A DNA stretch of 64,000 nt, from NCBI GenBank assembly GCA_963556255.1, contig OY744605.1, positions 66,068,202 to 66,132,201 on the forward strand. The letters are read 5' to 3'. The notes beneath the pieces are model-generated. The model was given only the letters and a program-made list of their open reading frames with translations. It did no database searches and was not told the DNA's origin. The position numbers and the translations under genes were made by a program. Below, in pieces: positions 23,946 to 34,639 of this stretch. Source of the stretch: Allolobophora icterica. Its lineage: Eukaryota; Annelida; Clitellata; Crassiclitellata; Lumbricidae. Numbering within the stretch: position 1 is the stretch's first letter; every line of letters begins with the position of its first letter.

Positions 23946-24565
23946 TGAAATAAGTAAGTAAGTTCAGAATATACTTAGCAATTCAAAAAGGTAAGTATAT
24001 AAAAATTCCATTGCCATTTTGCTTGGGAGCTCTGCAATTCCAGACGTGTTAAATATAACGAATAACATGAAAACAATATTAGAAGAAGGCGAAGAAGAAA
24101 CGTAGTAGGAGGAACTACTGCGCCTGTCTTTAAAGTAAGTAGCCTTCATTTGCATCTGCAGATGACAATTGCACATGCACTCTCACATCTTTCCCTAGCT
24201 TTCGGCGTCCTCACTGATATAACTAAATCATGTCTTTCGTAGACTATTCTTCTTTTTTGACGAGTCTGCTCCAAAAGTCTTTGCATGTTCTGAAACCTTA
24301 ATTGCTTAGCATTCGTCGGAATCAAGCCCCATATAATATAGTTTGTTCGTAGGCTATGCATCCCAAACTGCAGCCATGTTAGCTGCAGCCAACATTCACT
24401 CAATCTTAAACCGTCAGACAAAATTTCTGCTGTCCCAATATGACCACTTCTATATCAGCTGCCGCGAGGCCTATGCTACCATTTCGTAAATTCGTGCCCT
24501 ACAAAACTTCAGTCCTTTTGCCACTGCGACAAAGCAGTACTGTAATAATAATCTTCGTTTAATTT
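23946..24565. other. Intergenic region upstream of COPS4
   Basis: No gene or repeat is recognised with confidence. A GAAGAAGGCGAAGAAGAAAC patch lies near 24085. Confidence 0.4.
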
Positions 24566-24603
24566 TTTCAAACTGACAATTACGCAGTATGATTACAAAT
24601 CAG

Positions 24604-24797
24604 CAGGGGCGTAACTTTGGTCTAAAAAGTGGGGGGTACCAATTTCTTACATACGCGAAGCAAGCTGAGACTGCGATCTCTGGGAAGGCACAATAATAAA
24701 ATATTGATTGAAATTGTTCAAAATGTGGGGGGTACGGAGCCCCCAGTCCAAAAAGTGGGGATACGGGTACCCCTCGTACCCCCAAATTACGCCTGTG
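24604..24797 (+). mobile_element. hAT-type MITE (CAGGGGCGTAACTTTGG family), left bounding copy
   Basis: The ends are CAGGGGCGTAAC and, in reverse complement, CACAGGCGTAATT. Inside are two GTGGGGGGTAC-type blocks and a C-rich counterpart near the right end. Copies recur at 26192, 34256 and as the ends of 61868-63421. It is non-coding. Confidence 0.85.
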
Positions 24798-24869
24798 AAC
24801 TTGAGGCATTAAACGCCCGTGTACATCTGTGCATGATTGAAGTGACCGAAATACACAACACAAAACACC

Positions 24870-25462
24870 AAAAAAGTATTGGCTTACGGGGTTTTACGCC
24901 ACGCCAGAGGCCCTCCTGCCAAACAAATGAGCTTGCGGGGTTTTACGCCACGCCAGAGGCTCAGCAGGGAATTGTATAACAAACTACTGACAAAGTATTG
25001 GCTTACGGGGTTTTACGCCACGCCAGAGGCCCTCCTGACAAACAAATGAGCTTACGGGGTTTTACGCCACGCCAGAGGCTCAGTAGGGAAAAGTATAACT
25101 ACTGACAAAGTATTGGCTTACGGGGTTTTACGCCACGCCAGAGGCCCTCCTGCCAAACAATGAGCTTACGGGGTTTTACGCCACGCCAGAGGCTCAGCAG
25201 GGAAAGTATAACAAACTACTGACAAAGTATTGGCTTACGGGGTTTTACGCCACGCCAGAGGCCCTCCTGACAAACAAATGAGCTTACGGGGTTTTAGGCC
25301 TACGCCACGCCAGAGGCTCAGCAGGGAAAAGTATAACTACTGACAAAGTATTGGCTTACGGGGTTTTACGCCACGCCAGAGGCCCTCCTGCCAAACAATG
25401 AGCTTACGGGGTTTTACGACACGCCAGAGGCTCAGCAGGGAAAAGTATAACAAACTACTGAC
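24870..25462. repeat. Tandem array, about 117-bp unit, five copies
   Basis: Each unit runs from TATTGGCTTACGGGG to ACTACTGACAAAG. It contains two copies of GGGGTTTTACGCCACGCCAG, one followed by GGCCCTCCTG, the other by GGCTCAGCAGG. Units begin near 24874, 24996, 25111, 25229 and 25350. Copies differ by small indels (for example a TAGGCC insertion near 25297). The array lies inside the composite insertion. Confidence 0.92.
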
Positions 25463-26191
25463 ACAGGCGAAAGCTCCGGATCCGTCGTCGAAACGAGAGA
25501 GCGCCTCGTCCACCGCAGACCTCCGTCCCCGAGAAAACACCCCGAGCAAAGTAACAATATTGCAACAAAGCCGCGGAAACTATAGAGACGATGACGTCAT
25601 CGGAATATATGAACAAACATTGAAATGACGCCATTTATATTTAAAACTTGAAAAACCTGGGTCAACTCATTTATAAATACCGGTAACAGCGCTTATTAAA
25701 ATAATAAAATAAGGTAGCGCCGTAGCGGTAATATTATTAGAAATGAAATATCCAATATAATTAATTAAATTATGTTTGCGAGAGCAATTTCTGCGAGACC
25801 GTTTGCTAATTTGTATAGCACCACAATATATTGACAAAGCAACATTCATGATAGTTTTAGATATATAGGCCTACAACAATGCAGGCCTACCATTATACGT
25901 TGCACATAATGTAGGTCCTAAATGTAAATCTTGTCCTTCTTGTCCTCTCTCCTCTTCAGTTCCGTAGACGCTTGATAACCTTTCTTTTTGCCGGTTTTGA
26001 CAGTGATGCGAGTCGAGAGCGCCTCTGATTTGAGTGGCGCTATATAAATGTTCAATTACAATTACAAATGCAAATCATCTAAATTTCTCTGCGCCACACA
26101 AAAGCCACGTCAGAGAGACCAGCTTTTACATCACGCAGCTTTTGTGTGGGACAGTGGGACTGAGAAATTTAATAATGATAATAATAATAAT

Positions 26192-26382
26192 CAGGGGCGT
26201 AACTTTGGTCTAAAAAGTGGGGGGTACCAATTTCTTACATACACGAAACAAGGCTGAGACTGCGGAAGGCACAATAATAAAATATTCATTGGCATTGTTC
26301 AAAATGTGGGGGGTACGGTACCCCCAGTCCAAAAAGTGGGGGGTACGGGTATCCATCGTACCTCCCACAAATTACGCCTACG
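26192..26382 (+). mobile_element. hAT-type MITE (CAGGGGCGTAACTTTGG family), right bounding copy
   Basis: A complete copy in the same orientation as the left copy, ending TTACGCCTACG. Its left side follows an AATAATAATAAT run and its right side is the outer target duplication of the composite insertion. Confidence 0.85.
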
Positions 26383-26619
26383 CAAATCAGTATGAACGGA
26401 TGATCACAAGTTATTACAGGAGTCGAATTTTAACTGTATTCGGCAGCCATGCAAGGCGCCCATCACGTCCTACATCTCATTTTCACAACGCGCCATCTCG
26501 CGAATGATAGGCTGAGTGGACCTCTGGGAGGGTTGCGGGAAGCGATCCCGCTACCTACTGCTCTTCACGTCAGTGATGTTACCACTACTCTATGGACCCC
26601 CCCGCCAATGTATGCATGG

Positions 26620-26830
26620 GCATTAATTATACTGCATTCCTATATCGTTCTTGCTTACTTCAGGCCTCGCAAAACCACTGCAGCACCCCACCCGCTATAG
26701 TAGGGCTATCTTCATCATATTTCCTATTCTCAGGAGATACTCGCCCAAACCCCAGCCCCGTAGATCTGCGTTTCCGCTATCCTCCTTCCCTACTAATTTC
26801 ACCCTCTCAACACATAGGCTAGACAACCGA
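26620..26830 (+). pseudogene. CR1/L2 ORF remnant with 2A-like motif
   Basis: The reading SSYFLFSGDTRPNPSPVDLR recalls the LLLSGDI.PNPGP segment near the start of many marine-animal CR1/L2 polyproteins, which resembles 2A ribosome-skipping peptides. Pro-Gly-Pro has decayed to Pro-Ser-Pro. The fragment lies in the loop of the inverted-repeat element. Confidence 0.4.
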
Positions 26831-27004
26831 TTCTTACTAAATATGAGATGTAGGACGTGATGGGCGCCTTGCATTCCTGCCGTTAACAGTTACATTTGAC
26901 TCCTGTAATAACTTGTGATCATCCGCTCATACTGATTTGTAATCATACTGCGTTATTGTCAGTTTGAAAACGAATATATTTATATTTATTTATAAGCACA
27001 CTGA

Positions 27005-27094
27005 ACGCGAGAAGGCTGTGCCTTTTATTTCTTCTATTTTACACTTCTACATTCTGCACCCTCCCAAGAAATGAAAGGCACAGCCTTCTCGCGT
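27005..27094. repeat. Short fold-back hairpin, 29-bp arms
   Basis: ACGCGAGAAGGCTGTGCCTT (from 27005) is inverted at 27066-27094 with one mismatch and a 32-bp loop. The flanks CACACTGA and CACACTCA differ at one base, compatible with an 8-bp target duplication. This could be a minimal MITE. Confidence 0.7.
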
Positions 27095-27267
27095 CACACT
27101 CATGACATAATATGGCCTACTTGTTTTATCTTAAATCTGGCTAAATTTATATCCAACTCTGACCATCTCAAAATCACGAATGTATTCCTCATAACAACCG
27201 CCTCTACAGAACATCTTTGTCTCTTGAAATAATCAACCTCTGCCAACATCACTTGTATGGGGCATTT

Positions 27268-27450
27268 CCCAGGGACGTCATTGGGGGTAGGGGATTCCCC
27301 TCTGATTTTTGAAAAAGGAAAAAGGATGAAACAAGAAAAGGAGGAAGAAGAAAGGGGTAAGAAAGAAAAAATGATACTCAAATTCATGGAATTATTATAA
27401 ACTATATACTAGAGTTTGCATAGCTTTTTTCACAAGACCTCTTTGACTGA
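27268..27450 (+). mobile_element. Truncated MITE of the 45622 family
   Basis: CAGGGACGTCATTGGGGG, CCCTCTGATTTTTGAAAAA, GGAGGAAGAAGAA.GGGGTAA and CAAATTCATGGAATTATTAT match the complete copy at 45622-45968. The right end is missing, so it is a fragment. Confidence 0.7.
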
Positions 27451-27924
27451 ACTCTCAGTTGAGCAACTGTTAAGAAAGGTTGGGAACAGACAACAATGGA
27501 GAAGGATTGTGCATGACGCGGCCAACCCTCGCTACGAGGATGGCTGAGAACAGAACAGTCTATGCTGAGTTGGTATGAAACAGGCTCAAGCAGCCAATAC
27601 TCGCATTATTAGGGCTAACGAATTCCGTTAAGCCACGCGATCTTCTTGGCTTAAATGCTAATTTCATAGGCCTATTGTATAATGACTGATAACAGCATAG
27701 AAGGCTCACAAAAAACGTGACTACTACAAAACACTGGACAATTCAGCCGATAAATGAAAAGGAATTTATAATCGTACTCTTTGCTTCCCTAATGAATTTA
27801 AGCCATGAGACGAGCGCACTTTTCAAAACAAAAATAGACCTATACCTTCGTAATTCGTAAGTTTTCATAACACTAATCTAGTTGAAGAGCTTTGCCAAAG
27901 ATCTTGGCTTTGTGTGCTATTCAT

Positions 27925-27985
27925 TTACGGAACATTTATATAGCGCCCCTTCAAGGCTGTCTACTCAGGAGCTATTGAAAAGGCG
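27925..27985 (-). mobile_element. CR1/SINE 3' tail fragment
   Basis: CATTTATATAGCGCCCCTTC then CTGTCTACTCAGGAGC is the reverse complement of the common tail. The adjoining sequence is not recognised. Confidence 0.55.
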
Positions 27986-28240
27986 CCCCAGCTTACTAAT
28001 AATCGACTGACCGCATTCACTGTTCATTAATATTTATGAGCGCCTTGAGGTCAGCCAATTGGAGCAGAGGATTTTCCGCCTGCATCGTAACATGCAGGGC
28101 TTTGTAAATACGCGCCCCGGAAAACTACTCAAACGATGTCCCTGGATTCTGCTCCTACCTACTCATTCATTTCTAACTGAATCCTGTTCGTCAAAAAAAT
28201 GCGAATTTCGACCAAACTCTGCTACTCGGATCATACCATC

Positions 28241-28458
28241 CATGGGCGGCGGGTCGAGAGGGACAAGATCCCACCTGTAACAGTGGGGGGCACACACTAT
28301 AGAGTTGTCCTCCCCCAATTATTAAGAAACATTAAAATAAGGTCAACGAATTTTTTTCACGTGTGAACGTGAAAAAGTTTCTTCACCTCTTTTTGACCAG
28401 ATCAGTTCAAAGTGTCCCGTGCCCCCCCCCCACCTGTCAATCAAGATCGCCGCCAGTG
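28241..28458. mobile_element. hAT-type MITE, CATGGGCGGCGG termini
   Basis: A perfect 8-bp duplication ATACCATC lies at 28233-28240 and 28459-28466. The ends are CATGGGCGGCGGGTC and, in reverse complement, CACTGGCGGCGATC. The interior has a G-run (28284-28289) and a C-run (28424-28432) and the motif AAGGTCAACGAATTTTTTT. It is non-coding. Confidence 0.85.
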
Positions 28459-29488
28459 ATACCATCCATCTCTCTTGCTCTTGCTTCTTGCGTGTGTTGG
28501 CTTATCTGTGACCTTTGCAGAATCCGCCTATGTTTGGCTTCAAAACCACGTCTAAATTAGCCTAGTGTAATAAACTTGTCTAACTTTTGCCTTCTAATCG
28601 CCCAAAATAAATCGCATTTAAGCTATCCAGAATGTTCTCTGCACTTCTCGCTCACAGTCACAGTGACGTGTAGCCTACGCTGGAGACGAGTAGTGCATCC
28701 GTCCGGTCGGCACTCGGCACTGTCCATAAGGGCGGAGAAAGAATTTTTTTAAAGATATATTTTTATCAGCTGCTCCTCAATTTTAATTGTGATCATGCAG
28801 CAAAAGACAACGAGCGGCTATGTCCGAAAGAGCCAAAGACCGCCTACGAGAAACTAGTCTAGTACATAACGTGCGCCGGTCTAGCTTCTTTCTCCCTCTA
28901 CCCCTCTCTCTAGCTCCCCCATGAAGCATATGCCTACGCACCGAATATTACATATTTACGCTGCCTATATCAATCTATAGCCTACATATAGTGGCCTATT
29001 TTGTGACGTTGACACGTTGTTCGAGGTATAAAGGGACAGATTTGGTGACAAGAAAGAAGAGAAGAATAAAGATTCCTGAATATTGGACACTCGTTGTGTA
29101 AGGAAAGATATAAAGAGAGCCGACAAAGGCTAACAGGAGGAAGACGAAGAAGATAGAGAAAAGAGAGAAATTACGAGAGAGTGAAAAGAATCCCGAAGAA
29201 GAGAGCGGACGAAAAATGGAAGAGAGAACCATAGAACATTCAAAGTTAACGAATTGTAAGCTAAGTCTTGAATCAGACTGTGAACAGAAGATGCTTTGCA
29301 TACTTTGTCCGTGTCTGGACTGAACAAAACTACGCATATTGGGCATCCCCTAGGCCTAGATGTTCTGGGCAAGCATCCAGTATGCAACAGAGGTGGGCCC
29401 GTCCGGTCCTTCCAGGCAACTCCGTTCCGTTGAGTTCGGATGACGTGCAACCAACTTAGCCGGTGCCACGACTTTAAAACTGCCTCCA
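28459..29488. other. Region without recognised gene
   Basis: No conserved coding sequence was found. The minus strand at 29130-29489 is open for 119 codons but resembles nothing I know and is rich in Ser and Leu. A segment near 29000-29090 (GACGTTGACACG and CCTGAATATTGGACACTC) resembles 32525-32625 and may be an old dispersed repeat. Confidence 0.35.
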
Positions 29489-30235
29489 CTGTTAATTGCT
29501 ACCTCCATTGTCCACTCCAAGCTTGATTACTGTAATACCATCTTCCTTATCTTAAATCCACCCCAGTTAAGTGTCTGCGCCGTATCCAAGACTTACTAAC
29601 CCGAGCCTTCACCAGAACACTTCCATTCTCACATCGCTGGCTCCATTGTCTGAAAATTCCAGAGCGTATCGCTTCAAAGTCCTATCACTAACCCACAACT
29701 TCTTACAGTATTCCCAGCCTAAGTGTCTTCGTGAACTCTTCATAGCCACCCCACTCTATTCGATCCTCCTCCTTTGACATCTTGTCTTAGTCATTCTCGA
29801 CCCCCAGTCAGTCACTATATATTCCTCTCAAAGTCACCAACCGAGCCATATATCACACAGCACCTCGACTCTGAAACGACCTCCCTCCTGAATTCCGCAG
29901 ATTTTCGGTTCCTCTGCCAGTATTGTCATTCACCCACCATCATCTCCCTCTGGCTGCTCTAGTTATCAACCATCAGGCGCCCCACTCAAAATTAAAATCT
30001 CACCTCTTCAAGAATTTGTACCCAGTCTCATCTGATCCTCCGCCTTCCAATCTTTCTCGACCTTAACGAAACCCGATTTAACAGTTCATCTGCCTCCTGT
30101 CTCTGGTCTCTCTGGCAACTGGACTTCGATCTCCATTTGCTATCTCTGGACAACCCCTCTGACTAGATGCAGCGCTCGTCAATAAGCTGGTGCCTTGCGC
30201 TTAGCTTTCACGTGGCGCTTTAGAAATTTGGAGTT
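29489..30235 (+). pseudogene. CR1-type reverse transcriptase C-terminal pseudogene
   Basis: Frame-shifted readings include TSIVHSKLDYCNTIF near 29505 (compare TSIVHAKLDYCNALFLNIDI at 50.17-50.22 kb), then NFLQYSQPKCLRELF and LDSETTSLLNSADFRFLC. The order matches the thumb and C-terminus of CR1-like ORF2. Many frameshifts show it is inactive. Confidence 0.65.
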
Positions 30236-30765
30236 TACGATTGCAATTATGAGATAATGTTGCAGGGATGGTGTTTTATACGGGCTGCGGAGGCTGACGG
30301 CGACGGGTTAGCAAACGAGATCGGACGGTCTTTTTGATGCGGCGTCGGCGTCACGGATGGTTGCGCTCGGCAGGAGTCAGCACCTGAGTCAACGTCGTAT
30401 TTCCATTCGTCTGTGACTGCGTAATTATACTTCTGGTGTGTCTTCGTGTCCGCCTACATCTATGCCGCGTGCACCTGAGTCTACTTAGGTCGTATTTCTG
30501 TTGGTCTGCTACTATGTATGCCTGTACTGGTGTGTTTTCGTGTCCCCCTACATCTACGTCGTATACGTACCTGAATCTACGTCATATTTCTACGTCATAT
30601 TTATAATTTCATTCCTCTGCTCCATAAGGTACTACGAATCTAACAACAATCTATGTCGCATCCTCATGTCGCATGGACTATGTCGTATCCTCCAGTCGCA
30701 TTCGTATATATCCTCCTGTCGCATGGACTATTTTAGTTTAATGCAAGGTGGGTGTAGCGTTAGGG

Positions 30766-31095
30766 CAGTGGTCCCCAACCTTTTCTCGGTCAGAAGCCGC
30801 ATTGCGAAGTTTAGAACTTTTGGGAGCCGCATTGCGAAGTTTTAGAAAGTTTTGGGAGCCGCCATAGTGTTAGGTCGAATTATCAAGCACAACAAAATCA
30901 TTATAATTATATGGACCGACACAAAAAACAATGACGTCATAGAATTTTGACCTCAAGCAACAAGGAAAGTCCAGTTTTATCACACACTTTTATTTCGTCA
31001 CATAGAAAATGTCATTTCAGGTAAGCTCTGGAGAGCCGCCACAGAACTCTTCGAGAGCCGCATGCGGCTCGCGAGCCACGGGTTGGTGACCACTG
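30766..31095. mobile_element. hAT (Charlie-like) MITE, CAGTGGTCCCCAACC termini
   Basis: A perfect 8-bp duplication CGTTAGGG lies at 30758-30765 and 31096-31103. The termini are CAGTGGTCCCCAACC and, in reverse complement, CAGTGGTCACCAACCC. The interior has repeated GAGCCGC blocks, as in known Charlie-type hAT non-autonomous elements. No transposase. Confidence 0.9.
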
Positions 31096-31103
31096 CGTTA
31101 GGG

Positions 31104-31889
31104 TGTTCTGTACATTGTTGTGATTAGTAGTGAACTATATAGCTCGTAGTGGTTATAGGGCCTAATATTTTTTATGTTTGTAATAATTTGGGTTTAGTCT
31201 TGAGGAATTGTTGGGTGGTAATTACGTGGTACGATGGTTGCTTTTGGTTTTTGGATTGCTGTTTGGGTCTGTTCCATCTGTTGATTATTTGAATGTTTGA
31301 GCAACGCTCTTTCTATTTAACCGCAGCATTGCGACTATTTCTATGTACACTACTTTAAATTTTGAAAGTTTACAGGCTTATGTGACGTTATGTCAGTAGT
31401 GATGATCAGTAATTTTTCGAAATTTTTGACCCGTTTACTTTTATGAGATCCACCTGCGTCCTGCGGCACCCCTAGAGCAGGTTCGCGGCACCCTTGTGCG
31501 CCGCGGCACCCAGTGACCCAGGTCGAGGATGCTTTTGTCATTAGACCGTTTGTCGAGCTTAGACTTTGCGATGTTGTACTTTTTCTTAGTCGCAGTAGGC
31601 CCTACTGTGCTTGCCCTATACTCTATAGTGTCGATTGTGAATTCTTAGTAGTATTGACATAGGACTTCTTGTTGTCATCAAATATCAATTAATCATGGCA
31701 TCTTTAAAATGTCATAGTCATAATGTACAACAATGTATTTTTGTCAAATTGTATTTTTAGATGGAGTATATGTATAGGTACATAGAAATGAGTTGCGCGT
31801 GGTGTGGGTGATATGATGTCATAGATTTTTGTTTTGGTTGAATTCTTGATTAATTTGTATTTGAGGTATATTTAGGTTGCTTCTGTGGT
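31104..31889. other. Region without recognised gene
   Basis: A TG-rich plus-strand stretch with no homologous reading I recognise. GCGGCACCC occurs three times at about 31461-31511, suggesting an old hAT-like fragment. Confidence 0.35.
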
Positions 31890-32069
31890 CAGGGGCGTCT
31901 ACTCCATAGAAACCTTGGAGCAAATGCTCAATCCAAAAAATAGGGGGTATCTGTCAGTTCAGTGCATGTGCCATCATTATTGGGGGGAAGGAAGGGGAAT
32001 GGGGGAAGAGGAGGGATGGGAGGTGAAGTTGCTCCAATGACTTCGGGGGTGGGGGGATAGACGCCTCTG
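31890..32069. mobile_element. hAT-type MITE, CAGGGGCGTCTAC family, copy 1
   Basis: The termini are CAGGGGCGTCTACTCCATAG and, at the right, AGACGCCTCTG. The body (AACCTTGGAGCAAATGCTC, AAGTTGCTCCAATGACTT) matches the copy at 62837. The flanks TCTGTGGT and GCTGTGGC share six central bases, so the duplication has decayed. The interior is G-rich. Confidence 0.8.
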
Positions 32070-32264
32070 GCTGTGGCTATGGGTCGTTTAAGTTTCCTGT
32101 TTTTGTTACTTATAGGTTGGTTGTAGGATGTTGTAGTGCTAGATCATACTTTCTGGGGTTTCTTTGTGATTTGGCGCTGGTTGTGGATTAGTGCTTTGGA
32201 TATGTGTTGTTCAAACACTAGGCGATAGGCCTTTCTTCTGTCTTCTGGTTTATTTTATTTATTC

Positions 32265-32487
32265 CGGATATAGGCTATCTATAGCGCCTCTCGAAGTCAA
32301 CTACTACTCAGAGGCGCTCCCGACTACAGCATTTGATACTGTGTCGGAATTTTCACGCCGAAGCGCCACGAGCAATTGCGAGTGAAGGACTTGCCCAAGG
32401 TCCGTACGCAGCGGCTAGAGTGGGATTCGAACCTGCAACCCTCCGGTCACAAGGCGCCGAACTTACCACTGAGCCACCACGCCCCAC
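32265..32487 (-). mobile_element. tRNA-derived SINE with CR1-type tail, minus strand
   Basis: On the minus strand: a tRNA-like head with A-box TGGCTCAGTGGTAAG and B-box GGTTCGAATCC, then a body with GAAGGACTTGCCCAAGG in reverse complement, then GGGAGCGCCTCTGAGTAG and a GAGGCGCTATAGATAG tail. The tRNA-like head is better preserved than in other copies, but the attached body shows it is a SINE. Confidence 0.8.
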
Positions 32488-33260
32488 TGAGCCACCACGC
32501 CCCCACAAGGTTGGGGGTTATGTGGCGTTGACACGCGTCGGGAGGAGAGAGGGAAAGTTTTGGTGGCACTCATGCCCCTGTATACACGAAGAGAAGAAGA
32601 TTCAAGAATACTGGACATTCTTCCTAAACTCCAAATTTCTACAGCGCTGCTCTAAAGCTTAGCGCAGGGCATCATCTTATTCACGAGCGCTGGATCCAGA
32701 GATCGACGTCCAGTGGAGGTCAAAGTCAGGTTGCCAGACAGACTAGAGTGAGGAGGCAGAACAGCTGCTAAGGCGTGTTTCGTTGAGGACAAGAGAGAGC
32801 TCCGAAGGCAAAGGATCGGATGGATGAGGGAGGGACGGAGGAAGCGTCTGTGATTAATAAGTTTCCACGACTTAGGCCTAGGTTGTTGGGTGCTGTAGCA
32901 ATCTAGAAATTATACAATTTCGATTTAGGGCCTGTATAGTTTACTGTACATGTGAATGCGAATGATAGTACAGACAAACGGTCTGTAATAGTTATTGTTT
33001 TCGCCAAAAGCACAGCCACAGTCATGCAGTATCCTTGATACAAAGGCTACACAACCCTCCTCCCTCCTTCCCTCCTATAGACTATAAATATGCACAGCAG
33101 CAGCAACAACACTGCATCAGCCATCAGCAAAGCATAACATACGTCACAAGCATCTCGAGGTCTAACACAACTGAAGACAAATTGGACGAACACTCGAACG
33201 TTTTCATGTATTTATCTATATACATACCTATATACATAGGTATGTATATTGGTATGTAGG
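32488..33260. other. Region without recognised gene
   Basis: No gene recognised. AGCGCTGGATCCAGAGATCG lies near 32690, and the part from 33003 leads into the AT array. Confidence 0.35.
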
Positions 33261-33261
33261 T

Positions 33262-33379
<118 letters not shown>

Positions 33380-33999
33380 ATATTTATATGCATACGTGTA
33401 TACATATGTACAGAGTAGGACAGTCGGATCATCACAGATAAATAATCTAGCATGGTGTAGGCCTACTGTATATAGATATAATTATTATCATCTGATTCAT
33501 TGTAGTGTATAGGTATATTATTATTATGCACGACTACAGTTTTCGCTGTATATATATACAATATATATACAATATATATATATATACATATATACATATA
33601 TATACATAGGTTTGTTCAGTGCCGACAGAAAAATTGCCTAGGTCTTTCGTAGCTTCCGACGTTTGCATCTATGAGGCAGAATACGCAGACCTGATCCATC
33701 TATCATCGCCCGTATACAAGTGATGCCCAACAGTTTGGTGCTAATGCGCTGTGAGTGATTTTGATTTTTGACGAATTAATACCCAAAAACGACAGAAACA
33801 TAGGAAAAACAAGACAAATTAAAGTGAGAATTCTATGCGGCCGTTCTGTTAGGCCTATACGGATATCTATGTATAGTAGAGAAATCTAACTCTGGCGAAT
33901 CCGAACGCGCAACAAAGGTTCAGACGCCGCTTCGTGACCAGGTAAAGAAGTAAATAGGCCTAATTAGTAAAGTAAACTCAATGTAGTGTAGTGTAATCA

Positions 34000-34225
34000 C
34001 AGATTTATATAGCGCCTCTTCAAGAAAACTCATCAAAGGCGCTCTCGACCTAACGACGGAAAACCAGGATCGAACAAAATGGTTCTCAAGCGCTTACAAA
34101 ATAGAGGTAAAGAAACACCGAGAAGCCCATGTCGTAAGATGCTAGGTAAGCTATTCCAGAAAGTTAGACCAACCACAGCGAAGCTGTTCTGCGGATGTTC
34201 TGGTTGAGGGAACAACCAGATCACC
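34000..34225 (-). mobile_element. CR1-type non-LTR 3' end, minus strand
   Basis: The minus-strand reading FAVVGLTFWNSLPSILR followed by CKRLRTILF is the ORF2 C-terminus. The tail AGAGGCGCTATATAAATC (reverse complement of 34003-34020) follows. The MITE at 34256 lies just upstream of the preserved part. Confidence 0.7.
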
Positions 34226-34255
34226 TTGCGCAGCAGAAAGAAGAAATCTTCGGTT

Positions 34256-34441
34256 CATATGCGTAATTTGAACCCGTACCCCACTTTTTGGACTGGGAGG
34301 TACCGTACCCCCCACTTTCTGAACAATGCCAATCTATATTTTATTACTGTGCCTTCCCAGAGATCGCAGTCTCTGCCTTGCTTCGTGTATGTAAGAAATT
34401 GGTACACCACCCCCACTTTTTAGACCAAAGTTACGCCTCTG
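34256..34441 (-). mobile_element. hAT-type MITE (CAGGGGCGTAACTTTGG family), minus orientation
   Basis: The flanks CTTCGGTT (34248-34255) and CTTCGGTC (34442-34449) differ at one base. The internal blocks GGTACCGTACCCCCCAC and AGACCAAAGTTACGCC match the copies at 24604 and 26192 in reverse complement. The full length of 186 bp agrees with a simple MITE lacking cargo. Confidence 0.85.
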
Positions 34442-34639
34442 CTTCGGTCAGGAATGGTTGCGACCGAGACATACAGCTCTCTCTGGTCCCTAACATAAAT
34501 TATGATGGAGCACAGCCCACAGGACAATAACACGTAAGCATAAGGATCTTATACTGAATGCGTTTGTTCACCTGCAGCAAGTGCAATTCCTCCCTCATGA
34601 AGCTGAATATACGCCCAAACCTAGGCATACCTCCAATCA

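Larger units (their letters stand above)
24604..26382. mobile_element. Composite insertion bounded by two complete MITEs, 8-bp TSD
   Basis: The outer flanks are CAAATCAG at 24596-24603 and 26383-26390. The left end is a complete 194-bp MITE (24604-24797), the right end a complete 191-bp copy of the same family (26192-26382). Between them lie 1.39 kb of other DNA including a five-unit tandem array. Neither MITE has its own matched duplication at its inner edge. The inverted arm at 26843-26970 retains an uninterrupted CAAATCAGTATG equivalent, confirming the insertion site. This arrangement fits transposition of the whole block from its outermost ends. Confidence 0.8.
24566..26970. mobile_element. 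Inverted-repeat element split by a composite insertion
   Basis: A 128-bp arm at 26843-26970 is inverted relative to an arm made of 24566-24603 plus 26391-26480. Shared landmarks include ACGCAGTATGATTACAAATC, GATGATCACAAGTTATTACA and GGCGCCCATCACGTCC. The 362-bp loop (26481-26842) carries CR1-like debris. The left arm is interrupted by the 1.78-kb insertion at 24604-26382, and the intact right arm shows the empty site. Confidence 0.8.

Noticed and set aside
24870..25462. CRISPR-like alternation of a conserved 20-28-bp repeat with short spacers
   Set aside because: The 'spacers' are themselves only two repeating sequences, so this is an ordinary dimeric tandem array. The surrounding genome is plainly animal.
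29130..29489. 119-codon minus-strand open frame
   Set aside because: No recognisable domain, no supporting splice sites, and composition like random AG-rich DNA read in reverse.
32400..32480. tRNA gene on the minus strand (good A and B boxes)
   Set aside because: It is fused to a body and GCGCTATA-type tail found elsewhere in the window, and no convincing acceptor stem closes. It is a SINE head.
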